A stretch of DNA of 64,000 bases, taken from positions 20,781,978 to 20,845,977 of the forward strand of contig NC_061818.1 of assembly GCF_021462225.1 (NCBI RefSeq). Direction: 5' to 3'. The notes beneath the pieces were generated by a model. That model saw nothing but the letters and a program-made list of their open reading frames with translations, made no database searches and was not told where the DNA came from. The position numbers were made by a program, and so were the translations under genes. Positions 23,392 through 34,714 of this stretch are shown piece after piece (positions within the stretch are counted from its first letter, which is position 1; every line of letters begins with the position of its first letter). The stretch is from Girardinichthys multiradiatus (taxonomy: Eukaryota > Chordata > Actinopteri > Cyprinodontiformes > Goodeidae).

Positions 23392-23526
23392 CTCGCTTTC
23401 CTTGTTTTCGTACTTGTTGGCGTTCTTGCCTTGGCTCTTTCTCCTCAGTTTTTTCAGATCTGCCTGGGACCTCTCCAGAGAATCCTGCTTCATCTTGTGC
23501 TCCATCTGGTACCTCTTAAATGTGGC
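23392..23526 (-). CDS. baiap2l1: baiap2l1 exon 6 (I-BAR basic patch)
   Basis: Acceptor tggtttag, then 45 codons from [11 protein letters not shown] through [20 protein letters not shown] to NKYENKESE, then donor gtgagg. KKLRRKSQG is the conserved basic stretch that binds phosphoinositides in I-BAR proteins. Phase 0 at both ends, residues 117-161. Confidence 0.95.
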
Positions 23527-25323
23527 CTAAACCAGAGGAATGACTCATGTGAATGCTGGAACAAGAAGCTGGTGATATTTGTCAAAAAAAAGTTTCAAGC
23601 TGTCCCATCCCTTAAAAAGCCAATATTTTTAAATTCCTAAGCTAACAATTTTTTGATCAAAGAAGTCCCCCCCCCTGCTGCTGTGAGCCCACAGTCTCCT
23701 TTACCTGAGAAAAATGTGTCATGTTCTCGGTTTGTCCTGGTTTATGCAAGAAATATTTCTGTTTGTGCCACTCAAGAGATATTAACAAAGATTTAAGCAT
23801 AGGAGTTCAAAGGTCAACCAGGCTCCTTTACATTACCTAACTCAAACAAAAAATTGATGTTAATCGTTTGTGCTATTTATATTGAAAAACTTTTTGCCTT
23901 TTCCTTGTGACCACCATGGAAGGCTTTAACCTTTGGATGACCTTTAAACTTTAAACTTTCAGAATTATGGTTAGTGCACAAACCATTGACACCATTCTTG
24001 TTTAAGTTGGGTAATTTTAAAGGGCCTGATTCAGCTGTAATGTTCTACTTATATATTTTAGTAATGTCTTCAAAATTAAGGTAGCACAGGTTTTTGCTGC
24101 ACAAACCAGCTACCTTGCTTCAAGCAAATATTTGCTTGAAGCAAATATTTGCAGCAAGCTACAAGAACTAGCCTGTCTGTTGGGAGAATAAATAGCTTAC
24201 TGGTTTGAATAACTTTAAATAAGAGGTGTAGGCAGTCCATGATTTTCTCTATTTACATATAGTTTAGGGTAGCATCCCCCGCCCCCACCTGTTGCTGCGA
24301 GCTATCAATCCGTTGTATTTCAGAGCTGAGTGAGGGGAAAACGTTAGGGTCAGCGGGTTAATACCTAAGCATTGACTGTGTGTTGAGAGAAAAGTTTGAA
24401 GCAAACCACAAGAGCTAGCATGTCTGCCCAGAGAATAAACAGCCCACTGCAGCCTAGCCCTAAATAACATCAGAATATGAAAATCCCAATGTCAGACTAG
24501 AAACAGGCCTAGGCCACTTTCCTAGAAAACTAGATCAAATATTACACAACTCATTAACTTTTTGGCAATTTTTGTCATTGTTGCTTTTCATAAGTATACA
24601 AAACTATTCATTGCTAATATTTTAACCTGGATTTGGTATGCCATGGTTTTAGAAATTCACAATTTCAAAACCACAAAATGCTCCCCATACTGTTGCTGTG
24701 GTTTACATCACTTTTAATGGGATGCCAGAGACACTGTGAGGTTTTCTCTAGAAAAGGTAATTTAAAGTAGGGCTTCCCAATACAAACATTCCTAACAAGC
24801 TAAAAGAGCTAGCATGCCTGTTGGGAGAGAAAACAACCTACCGCAGAGTTGCTACTGAGCAGCTATGCAAATTTAACTTTAGGAAAAAAAACTTTGTCGT
24901 TATTAACTGGCTTCAAACATGTCAGCCAACACAGACAGTATGACTTGTGTCGCCGCTGGATAAATGGAACCTCCTTTGTCCTTTGTGTTGTGCCTGAGAT
25001 AACCCACTGTAAATAATTATCATCCCTACAGTCATAATTATAGTCCGAATTGCTACATGTGATAAGATTATGGTGCTCTTTTCAGTGTGAATAAAACCTT
25101 CACATTTATCAAGCATCTTTAGCTGAACCATCCTGTCCTTGATCTCCATTATCAGAAATTGGAAAAAAAAAATTTTCATCAAACATTACGTTTTTCTCGT
25201 CTATCCTTCCTTGTGGTCAGTGAATCAATATGCAAATCATAATAATACACTCTTACATGAAAGTGTGTTTTGTTACGGCTGCAGCTGCATTATGACTTGG
25301 AGATATACACAGAAACTACTTAC
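23527..25323 (-). other. baiap2l1 intron 5 with degenerate repeats and a palindrome
   Basis: 1.8 kb. Contains a 30-bp perfect palindrome at 24115-24144 and three diverged copies of a block reading like acaagagctagcatgtctg (starting near 24158, 24406 and 24800). Confidence 0.75.
24115..24144. repeat. 30-bp perfect palindrome
   Basis: Self-complementary over 30 bases, centred on gcaaatatttgc. The core is repeated 17 bp downstream (24141-24152). It could extrude as a cruciform or come from a small local inversion-duplication. Confidence 0.9.
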
Positions 25324-25395
25324 TGTCATATATTTGACATCCATGTCAGTCTTCCTCTCCAGCTCGGCTATTATCTCCCTGTGGAACTTCTTAAA
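25324..25395 (-). CDS. baiap2l1: baiap2l1 exon 5 (I-BAR)
   Basis: A pyrimidine tract ending ctctccacctgaag precedes FKKFHREIIAELERKTDMDV-KYMT, then donor gtaagt. It aligns with human FKKFHKEIIHELEKKIELDV. 72 nt, phase 0 at both ends, residues 93-116. Confidence 0.92.
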
Positions 25396-26742
25396 CTTCA
25401 GGTGGAGAGGAGGAGGGACATAAACAGAAAATGATTAGAAACATGGTAGGAGCAAGAAGGACTGGCTATTCAGCTTTGCTGTCAACAACAACAACAAGAG
25501 AAAATGCAATCAATGTCAGAGAGAAATGCATAGTGATTATAGAGTGTATTGGTGAGTGTCTGCGAGGGTGAGAGCCAAGTCCAAGGTTGTGCTTATGAAT
25601 GAGTCAGAAACAAAGCGTGGGAATGCCCATTGTCCTCCATTACATCCTCCCTTTCTCTGCAGCTCTCATTTATCTGCAGGTGTCAGCACGTTCATCGAAG
25701 CATTGTTGCAATGCAGCGACAGCTCCCAAGGAAACATTATCATATACATATCACACAGCATGGAGACACCAAGTTAAACTGAGGCTTTAACTCAAAAACT
25801 ACAGTTTATTAAGAAGAAAACCCACCCACAGGTTCTGCTGCTAACCAACACTGTCTCAGAGGACTGCATCGCATCTTTTCTGCATGTTTAATGAGATCCT
25901 CTCACACTGGTGCAGTTCATTTCTCAAACAGAAAATATCAAGCAACATTATATGAAAATAACATGTTTCTCTAATGGTTTTTTCCACAGTTCTTCAACAA
26001 TATAACTGTCTCCATTAAGGCACATTAGACACCGAATAAGCCAATGAGAAAAGGCCCAAAAAAGGGTGAATGAGTTTGAGTAATTTCCTAAACAGAAAGT
26101 TCCAGCAGCAGCAGCTGCACAGAATCACAAACTAAATCTCTAATCTGATTAGGGAAGATGAGACTTTCATCTCTGTGAGCTTCAATTTCTATAAAAATAG
26201 AAAAAAAGAGAAAGTTTTAACATGCTCTGTAAGGGTCGATATGTTACAGTAAGACATGAGTAATGTAACGATTACATCTTCGTTTATATGTTAACATGCC
26301 CCCCCCCACACTCTTTTTTTTATTATCTGGTGATCATTTTAGGTGTGTAACAACTTGCAGGAACTCTTTTGTTAAGCATGTCCATTTTAAGTCTAATGTC
26401 TTTTACTCTTACATGTCTTTAATATTAAAGTGATGTAGTTTTCACCCTCTAAACACCTCCATGTCAAACAATGCACTCATTCAAAAGCAGTAGTAGATGC
26501 TGCAATCTATTAATAAGCTATCAAATCATTTTAAATTTTTATTCCCCACAATGGGAAAGTTGTTGAATGTTGAATACAGTAAAAAAAATAATAATAAAAC
26601 ATCGAAAATTACTTTTCTTTAAAATGAAATGAAAATATTACAGAATTCATGAGTTTATAGTATAAAAGCAGGGTGATTAGAAATGTGGCTTTAATGGAAG
26701 TCAATGAGACACTTTTGGCCACTCAGGTGTCCTGAGGGAATA

Positions 26743-28352
26743 CAGGTCCTTCTCAAAAGATTAGCATATTGTGATAAAGTTCATTATTTTCTATAATGTA
26801 ATGATGAACATTTAATATTCATATATTTTAGATTCATTGCACACTAACTGAAATATTTTAGGTCTTTCATTGTCTTAATACGGATGATTTTGGCATACAG
26901 CTCATGAAAACCCAAAATTCCTATCTCACAAAATTAGCATATTTCATCCGACCAATAAAAGAAAAGTGTTTTTAATACAAAAAACGTCAACCTTCAAATA
27001 ATCATGTACAGTTATGCACTCAATACTTGGTCGGGAATCCTTTGGCAGAAATGACTGCTTCAATGCGGCGTGGCATGGAGGCAATCAGCCTGTGGCACTG
27101 CTGAGGTCTTATGGAGGCCCAGGATGCTTCGATAGCGGCCTTTAGCTCATCCAGAGTGTTGGGTCTTGAGTCTCTCAACGTTCTCTTCACAATATCCCAC
27201 AGATTCTCTATTGGGTTCAGGTCAGGAGAGTTGGCAGGCCAATTGAGCACAGTGATACCATGGTCAGTAAACCATTTACCAGTGGTTTTGGCACTGTGAG
27301 CAGGTGCCAGGTCGTGCTGAAAAATGAAATCTTCATCTCCATAAAGCTTTTCAGCAGATGGAAGCGTGAAGTGCTCCAAAATCTCCTGATATCTAGCTGC
27401 ATTGACCCTGCCCTTGATAAAACACAGTGGACCAACACCAGCAGCTGACACGGCACCCCAGACCATCACTGACTGTGGGTACTTGACACTGGACTTCTGG
27501 CATTTTGGCATTTCCTTCTCCCCAGTCTTCCTCCAGACTCTGGCACCTTGATTTCCGTATGACATGCAGAATTTGCTTTCATCCGAAAAAAGTACTTTGG
27601 ACCACTGAGCAACAGTCCAGTGCTGCTTCTCTGTAGCCCAGGTCAGGCGCTTCTGCTGCTGTTTCTGGTTCAAAAGTGGCTTGACCTGGGGAATGCGGCA
27701 CCTGTAGCCCATTTCCTGCACACACCTGTGCACGGTGGCTCTGGATGTTTCTACTCCAGACTCAGTCCACTGCTTCCGCAGGTCCCCCAAGGTCTGGAAT
27801 CGGCCCTTCTCCACAATCTTCCTCAGGGTCCGGTCACCTCTTCTCGTTGTGCAGCGTTTTCTGCCACACTTTTTCCTTCCCACAGACTTCCCACTGAGGT
27901 GCCTTGATACAGCACTCTGGGAACAGCCTATTCGTTCAGAAATGTCTTTCTGTGTCTTACCCTCTTGCTTGAGGGTGTCAATAGTGGCCTTCTGGACAGC
28001 AGTCAGGTCTGCAGTCTTACCCATGATTGGGGTTTTGAGTGATGAACCAGGCTGGGAGTTTTAAAGGCCTCAGGAATCTTTTGCAGGTGTTTAGAGTTAA
28101 CTCGTTGATTCAGATGATTAGGTTCATAGCTCGTTTAGAGACCCTTTTAATGATATGCTAATTTTGTGAGATAGGAATTTTGGGTTTTCATGAGCTGTAT
28201 GCCAAAATCATCCGTATTAAGACAATAAAAGACCTGAAATATTTCAGTTAGTGTGCAATGAATCTAAAATATATGAATGTTAAATTTTTATCATTACATT
28301 ATGGAAAATAATGAACTTTATCACAATATGCTAATATTTTGAGAAGGACCAG
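26743..28352 (-). mobile_element. Tc1/mariner copy D (1610 bp, TA duplication)
   Basis: Full-length element with TA at 26741-26742 and 28353-28354. The left end is CAGGTCCTTCTC; the right terminus is mutated to GAGAAGGACCAG. 200-bp inverted repeats with inner and outer direct-repeat sites. Sense to the host gene and inverted relative to copy E, 1.66 kb away. Confidence 0.96.
27020..28024 (-). CDS. Tc1 transposase, copy D (334 aa, full length)
   Basis: Intact DD34E transposase with the linker VKPLLNQKQQQKRL, both HTH motifs and catalytic motifs FSDESKF, QHDLAPAH and PDLNPIENLWDI. Private changes include VHRCVQEMG (second HTH), MSYGNQGA, AARYQEI and HFTLPSAEK. Together with B it is one of two complete frames and the better match at the third catalytic motif (VLNWPANS). 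Confidence 0.95.
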   Translation of the reverse strand: MGKTADLTAVQKATIDTLKQEGKTQKDISERIGCSQSAVSRHLSGKSVGRKKCGRKRCTTRRGDRTLRKIVEKGRFQTLGDLRKQWTESGVETSRATVHRCVQEMGYRCRIPQVKPLLNQKQQQKRLTWATEKQHWTVAQWSKVLFSDESKFCMSYGNQGARVWRKTGEKEMPKCQKSSVKYPQSVMVWGAVSAAGVGPLCFIKGRVNAARYQEILEHFTLPSAEKLYGDEDFIFQHDLAPAHSAKTTGKWFTDHGITVLNWPANSPDLNPIENLWDIVKRTLRDSRPNTLDELKAAIEASWASIRPQQCHRLIASMPRRIEAVISAKGFPTKY

Positions 28353-28939
28353 TAGTGTGTGTGATGCTTATTTCCATCCTGGGTGCATGTGTGTACGTGT
28401 TAAGAAAGTTCCCAGTTTAGCTTTAAATGTTTTGGGGATGTATTTTAAGATATGGCCAGAAGTTTGTTTTCTTTTTTTTTTTAAGAAACTAAAACAAAAC
28501 AGAACAAAACATAACATATACTGCATACAGAAAATACAAATAATTTAGTGCAAAAACAAAAACAACTACTAAAAATAAATTGATGCCATAGGGTTGAAGC
28601 TTTTTAATGGGAGATATAATTTGGCCGCTTTAGGACAGTCAAATTTTTTTTTACCTTTTTATTAAAAAACAGTAACATAACAGAACAAAAGCAGAACGAA
28701 ATTATAATAACTTGGACTACAGTTAGGCTACAGTTTCAGGGTGCCACCCTTCTACAATCTGTGCCTCTGCCTGGCCCCCCAAGAAAATAACTTTAGACAC
28801 GCCCCTGCCACAGACACACACTCAAACACTACGGATGGGGGGGCTGTGCTCAGGATGCATGGCCTTTGCTTGCTCGAGCACAGGCTCGGACTGTGGGCCC
28901 TTGTCTGGTGGCCTATGGTTCCCAGTGGTGTGTCGAACT

Positions 28940-29620
28940 GGTTGAGGTGTCCAGTGTGAAGTTTCCACAGTTGGTGGTGATTTGGGGACCCAAGTCATTT
29001 GTCGGTGTTTATTCACTGTTTTATTCATTTTAAAGTCAGTCATGTCATCTACCGCTTCATTCTTCCTTTTGCTGATACACTTTATGAAAATTCTAATTTT
29101 CATCAGGAGATGGCACTTGCCTACACTACCAAAACTTCCAATACCTGATTTAACGACCATGTGCTTTACTGTGCTTAACTGACCAGCAAGCGCTCCTGAC
29201 CAAAACCCCACAGATAATCTTGGAAGTATTGTCAAAAAGGAAGATGGGAGACCCAACAATGCAGATGAGCTTTCAGACCCCTAACAAAGCATCCTGGGTT
29301 TCATTGACACCTCAACAGAGCCACAGGCTGATACCCTCCATGCCACGCTGCATCGATGCAGCAATTCATGCCTAAAAGAGCCCCAACCAAGCATTGAGTG
29401 CATACTGTACAATACATAGACACACCTTTCAGTAGGTTGATATTTCTGTGTTAAAAATAATTTTTTTATTAGTCTTTTGAGATACAGGATTTAAGGTTTT
29501 TATCTATAAGCCATAATTATTAAAAGACACAGAATTAAACATTTAAAAATATCTGAGTCTATATAATGTGTTTGAATTCCTTCCATGAAATGAATTACTG
29601 TATCAAATTAGCTTTTAAAA
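28940..29620 (+). pseudogene. Older Tc1 family transposase fossil (C-terminal half)
   Basis: Broken plus-strand remnants: tggtggtgatttggggaccc (VM.WG), ccaaaaccccacagataatc (LNPIENL), gtcaaaaaggaagatgggag (VKKKMG), ccacaggctgataccctcca (HRLI.SMP) and caagcattgagtgcata at the stop. This is a different, older family than copies A-E but related to it; several frameshifts. Confidence 0.7.
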
Positions 29621-30012
29621 TAACTTTTTTGTAGGGTTTTTTCTTTTATAATAAACAATCACATTATACTGGCATTTAAAGGGTTAAAATCATGAAAGTT
29701 ATTGAAGATTTGGGTTTATTTAGTTTTGAGCAAGTCTGAAGTTGTTCAAGAGATTTGTAACAACAAAAAGCAAAAAAAAAATATTGAAGTATGATTCATA
29801 GCAGTTTTCGTGTGTATATTGTGCCACAAAGGTGTTTTTAAACCGTTCGTTCTAGACTGAACAGGACATTTTTGAACCATACTAAAAGTCCTCACTACGT
29901 CAGCACTTTCTCAAAGGAACATGTCAAATTGCCCTGGCTAATATTAGAATGCATAGAGTGCGACTTTAAGCTTTTGCAGCTAAGGGTGAATAAAGCTGCG
30001 CATCGCCAGATA

Positions 30013-31573
30013 CAGGTCCTTCTCAAAGAATTAGCATATTGTGATAAAGTTCATTATTTTCCATAATGTCATGATGAAAATTTAACATTCATATATTTTA
30101 GATTCATTGCACACTAACTGAAATATTTCAGGTCTTTTATTGTCTTAATACGGATGATTTTGGCATACAGCTCATGAAAACCCAAAATTCCTATCTCACA
30201 AAATTAGCATATCATTAAAAGGGTCTCTAAATGAGCTATGAACCTAATCATCTGAATCAACGAGTTAACTCTAAACACCTGCAAAAGATTCCTGAGGCCT
30301 TTAAAACTCCCAGCCTGGTTCATCACTCAAAACCCCCATCATGGGTAAGACTGCCGACCTGACTGCTGTCCAGAAGGCCACTATTGACACCCTCAAGCAA
30401 GAGGGTAAGACACAGAAAGACATTTCTGAACGAATAGGCTGTTCCCAGAGTGCTGTATCAAGGCACCTCAGTGGGAAGTCTGTGGGAAGGAAAAAGTGTG
30501 GCAGAAAGCGCTGCACAACGAGAAGAGGTGACCGGACCCTGAGGAAGATTGTGGAGAAGGGCCGATTCCAGACCTTGGGGGACCTGCGGAAGCAGTGGAC
30601 TGAGTCTGGAGTAGAAACATCCAGAGCCACCGTGCACAGGCGTGTGCAGGAAATGGGCTACAGGTGCTGCATTCCCCAGACCTGGGCTACAGAGAAGCAG
30701 CACTGGACTGTTGCTCAGTGGTCCAAAGTACTTTTTTCGGATGAAAGCAAATTCTGCATGTCATTCAGAAATCAAGGTGCCAGAGTCTGGAGGAAGACTG
30801 GGGAGAAGGAAATGCCAAAATGCCAGAAGTCCAGTGTCAAGTACCCACAGTCAGTGATGGTCTGGGGTGCCGTGTCAGCTGATGGTGTTGGTCCACTGTG
30901 TTTTATCAAGGGCAGGGTCAATGCAGCTAGCTATCAGGAGATTTTGGAGCACTTCATGCTTCCATCTGCTGAAAAGCTTTATGGAGATTTCATTTTTCAG
31001 CACGACCTGGCACCTGCTCACAGTGCCAAAACCACTGGTAAATGGTTTACTGACCATGGTATCACTGTGCTCAATTGGCCTGCCAACTCTCCTGACCTGA
31101 ACCCCATAGAGAATCTGTGGGATATTGTGAAGAGAACGTTGAGAGACTCAAGACCCAACACTCTGGATGAGCTAAAGGCCGCTATCGAAGCATCCTGGGC
31201 CTCCATAAGACCTCAGCAGTGCCACAGGCTGATTGCCTCCATGCCACGCCGCATTGAAGCAGTCATTTCTGCAAAAGGATTCCCGACCAAGTATTGAGTG
31301 CATAACTGTACATGATTATTTGAAGGTTGACGTTTTTTGTATTAAAAACACTTTTCTTTTATTGGTCGGATGAAATATGCTAATGTTGTGAGATAGGAAT
31401 TTTGGGTTTTCATGAGCTGTATGCCAAAATCATCCGTATTAAGACAATAAAGACCTGAAATATTTCAGTTAGTGTGCAATGAATCTAAAATATATGAATG
31501 TTAAATTTTCATCATTACATTATGGAAAATAATGAACTTTATCACAATATGCTAATATTTTGAGAAGGACCTG
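30013..31573 (+). mobile_element. Tc1/mariner copy E (1561 bp, TA duplication), antisense to gene
   Basis: Ends CAGGTCCTTCTC and GAGAAGGACCTG with TA at 30011-30012 and 31574-31575. It is the only one of the five copies whose transposase runs on the plus strand, so it forms a long inverted pair with D. Confidence 0.96.
30341..31297 (+). CDS. Tc1 transposase, copy E (318 aa, linker-deleted)
   Basis: Open frame sharing the 14-residue linker deletion of A and C, with two more residues missing before the second catalytic motif (LYGDFIFQHD instead of LYGDEDFIFQHD). Catalytic motifs FSDESKF, QHDLAPAH and PDLNPIENLWDI are kept. Also shows MSFRNQGA and SADGVGP. Confidence 0.95.
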   Translation: MGKTADLTAVQKATIDTLKQEGKTQKDISERIGCSQSAVSRHLSGKSVGRKKCGRKRCTTRRGDRTLRKIVEKGRFQTLGDLRKQWTESGVETSRATVHRRVQEMGYRCCIPQTWATEKQHWTVAQWSKVLFSDESKFCMSFRNQGARVWRKTGEKEMPKCQKSSVKYPQSVMVWGAVSADGVGPLCFIKGRVNAASYQEILEHFMLPSAEKLYGDFIFQHDLAPAHSAKTTGKWFTDHGITVLNWPANSPDLNPIENLWDIVKRTLRDSRPNTLDELKAAIEASWASIRPQQCHRLIASMPRRIEAVISAKGFPTKY

Positions 31574-32639
31574 TATGTCTGCTTCAATTGACCTCTTTCA
31601 CAAACTGTAACTAAAGCATATTTTAAACCTACATTAATTGAATTACTGACCTCAGAACCTTCATGTGCTCTCTCTGAAACTGCCCATCTTAAACCAGATG
31701 GGGCAGTGGTAAAGATTTGGCTTAAAATGACTGAAATACTTTATGGCTCAGTTTACACAAAAAGCTTAATTCAAAAAAGATATTTGTTATTTTTTCATTT
31801 AAAAAGGCTTTTAGCTTTTTACAGTATTATCACTTCCAGGATTTCTCTTGAAAAAGTTGTCAGCCTTCTCTTGCCTTTTTCTTTTCTGCATCTTAATTAT
31901 ACTAAGAGACAAAAAGACAATTCAAAGCTTGACAATGTCATGAATCTGACTGACATGACAGAGAGGCTGCTTTATTTGGTTAACGTATCCTAGCACGTCC
32001 AGAGAAACAATATGTTAGCATTAAGCAACTTCTGTGTTGCTACATTCGATGTATCCTCAGCACGAACTGATCGTAAAACAAACACAAGACAGGTGGGACT
32101 TAAGGCAGGAAAGCCAATCAGCAGCCAGTGTCAGGTTTCAACAGGAGAGGTAGGGGGAGAGGAACGGGATAGAGGAGGAAAGAGACTGGAAGCACTGTAG
32201 GAAAAGTGTGGGTGTTAAAACACCAACATCCCCCACGGTTGCAACGCTCACACTCGCCAGCCTGTAGCTGCGCGTGGTAACAGATTCAGCTGATTCATGT
32301 GGCGATTTTCTTCCACAGAAAGTTGCTGTTAGTTTAGCAAAAACGGGCGGGATTTGGCGTTAGATGCTTTTGTCAATAAAAGTCAAAGTGACAAAGTGCT
32401 AATTTGTCAACACTGTAAATGCTATATAAACTGATTGACAGCTCTGGTTGGTGTGGCCAATCAGATTCCAGGGGTAGCCAGTGCCACACCCAGCCACCCC
32501 TGTGGGTCTGTTGTAATGTGAAGAGTTGTGATAAATGCAGATGTGTACGTCTAAAGTGCATTCAAATTGGAGTTGTGGCTGGGGTGTACAAGTGGTGCTC
32601 CTTTGAGCTCAATAACTTGTGAATCTTTCCCAAACTCTT

Positions 32640-32900
32640 GAAAGGGCTTAGTTTCACACTCCTCTTGTAGCTGTGGGTATACCTGTTGGCTGAGCACCTT
32701 TTTCTCCAAGACTTTTTCTTTTCCCTAAATTTTCCATTAATATGGTTGAGTACAGCAATCCGAAGAAATTAGCAATAATATTTTGTGGCTAATCTTCCAT
32801 GTGGAGGGTGTCAATGACTGTCGGCTGTCTTATTTAGTAGGCTGTAATAAAATTTCTGTATACATCTTTTTATTAGAAAGCACAGATGGTAGAGTTGTGA
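32640..32900 (-). pseudogene. Tc1-like fossil fragment (N-terminal coding)
   Basis: The plus strand reads ttttccattaatatggttga, atgtggagggtgtcaatgac and similar. This is the antisense of the HTH region of the older Tc1 family seen at 28940-29620. Heavily decayed. Confidence 0.6.
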
Positions 32901-33421
32901 TTAATTGTTTTGAAAGGGAATGTACGTTACTAAGTCCAATCAAGCTGCATTACAACACAAACTTACGGAAAAACACCAGGGGGTGAATCAGCCATGACAC
33001 ACTCAGATAAATCAGTGGGAAGCATGTGCATGTGCAGATACAAGTTTAATGAATCTCAAAGCAACAGCTACAGCTGATGTTTTGTTTCCAGGGCTTGTTT
33101 AGACTTGCCCTTGTACTCAAAGAAAAAATAAAGAACAGCTCTCATCGTCATTAAAACACTTTATATTTCAGTTGCCCATGTGGCTACTGTACATGTAGGT
33201 GGGAAAGGAGGCGAGGTATTTTCTATTTATGGGCATGCAAGAAAGAACTACCGGTTGAATGCGTCAGAAACAGCATGTTGCTGTGGAAATATACTGAGCA
33301 ACAGGTTTACAGAGCGAGTGTGTCTGACAAAATGCATCAGGCTTAGGTAACAATCACTGAGCGATCAGACAACATTTAAACTGGCAATCTGTATGAGTCT
33401 AAAAGCATCTGTGGCACTTAC

Positions 33422-33483
33422 ATTTTCCTCCATTTCGAGATGAGCCATCCTGTGCACCTCAGAGATTTCCACCAGCACTGCAC
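33422..33483 (-). CDS. baiap2l1: baiap2l1 exon 4 (I-BAR)
   Basis: Acceptor cacttctcag, then GT completing Gly72, then AVLVEISEVHRMAHLEMEEN and donor gtaagt. It aligns with human HVLIEISSTHKKLNESLDEN. 62 nt; phase 1 in, phase 0 out. It is separated from exon 3 by a 12.4-kb transposon-rich intron and from exon 5 by an 8-kb intron. Confidence 0.9.
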
Positions 33484-34714
33484 CTGAGAAGTGGAAAGAA
33501 ACAAGGGACAGGTTAATGTCAGAAGACTTTTTTCATGTTTGTTTTTTCCTTCAATCCTTCCTGCTCTACAAGATAAAGCTTATTGAACCTTACTGCACAA
33601 CGACAACAATGTACCTGGCAAGGAGCACAGTGTGTACCGTATGAACTGTACTACAGTGTAACAAGTCAAAGTAATTGTGAAAATCTTACATTCATGAGAC
33701 CAAAGGTATAAAAGCCCATTATGTTTGACATCAAATAAAAGGCCTACAGGTACCTTACCTAGAAAAACTCCACCACCTGCTGCTTGGGTAATCAAAAACA
33801 GCTTTAATAAACGTTTGTTGCTGCAAGTGCTATAAAGCAATTACATTGGGATTATGAAGGAAATAAGATAAATATTATGATCAGACCAAGTTATTAATTT
33901 TAAATTACAAAAAATATGTGTCTAAGTTATGTGCATGCCGTATTATAATCTAAAGCGTTTTGCATTGGGTTGGTTATCTGATGTCCTTCAGCACTGGATC
34001 AAAATGACACGTCAAGCTCGGCAGCAATAGGCTATGCCCTGAAGAAACTTCCGAACCTATGTTTTTTTATCCAATTTACTACCTTTCCTTGGATTTGTCT
34101 CTATGCTTTTATGTAGTTTTCCAATGGAGAACAAATTAAGCTCAATGACGATTTTTATGTACAGCAAACTGTGAATGAACTGACTGGCATTAAGTCAATT
34201 TAACTTTTCAAATGTTTTAAACATCAAAATCCCTTAAAATCCCAATAAATCATCAGCGTAAAACCATTACATGTTTGGTAACTATATACTTAAACTGGTT
34301 TGTTGATACTGCTTTTTGTTGCAGAGGAACTGAACAGCTTGATTTTATCAGGTAGTTCACTTTGTGTGAGGCAGCCTTCCCAATGACTTGTGTTTGTTTT
34401 TTAACCATGCAGCCAGACTGCTTTGGTTCTGGGCAATGTAGCTCACAGATTTAAACAACTTTACTCATCGGCCTTGAGTTAAGCTGTTTTTTCCCCACAG
34501 GAACGCATCGCTTTATTGATGCAGGCAAAACAAGAAGAATAGTGAATCAATAAAGCTAAAGTAGATAATCCTTGCTAACCAGAAAACAGCAGCTTTTCCC
34601 TATTTTGGTGAAATGTAACTAAAATGTCAGATATGTGCTGGGGATCATTTCCTGTTGTCACAGAACAAGACTTATGACTATTTGTTTTATGATTTCCAAA
34701 TAGTGTTCACGCTG

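Larger units (their letters stand above)
25396..33421 (-). other. baiap2l1 intron 4, carrying Tc1 copies D and E
   Basis: 8.0 kb. Young Tc1 copies D (26743-28352) and E (30013-31573) in opposite orientation, and Tc1 fossils at about 28940-29620 and 32640-32900. 25396-26740 and 31576-32640 show nothing I can name. Confidence 0.8.

Noticed and set aside
32420..32465. CCAAT- and TATA-like words on the minus strand in intron 4 (attggcc near 32460, tttatatag near 32425) as an alternative promoter
   Set aside because: Short AT-rich motifs are expected by chance, and no downstream start codon or exon supports a new transcript.
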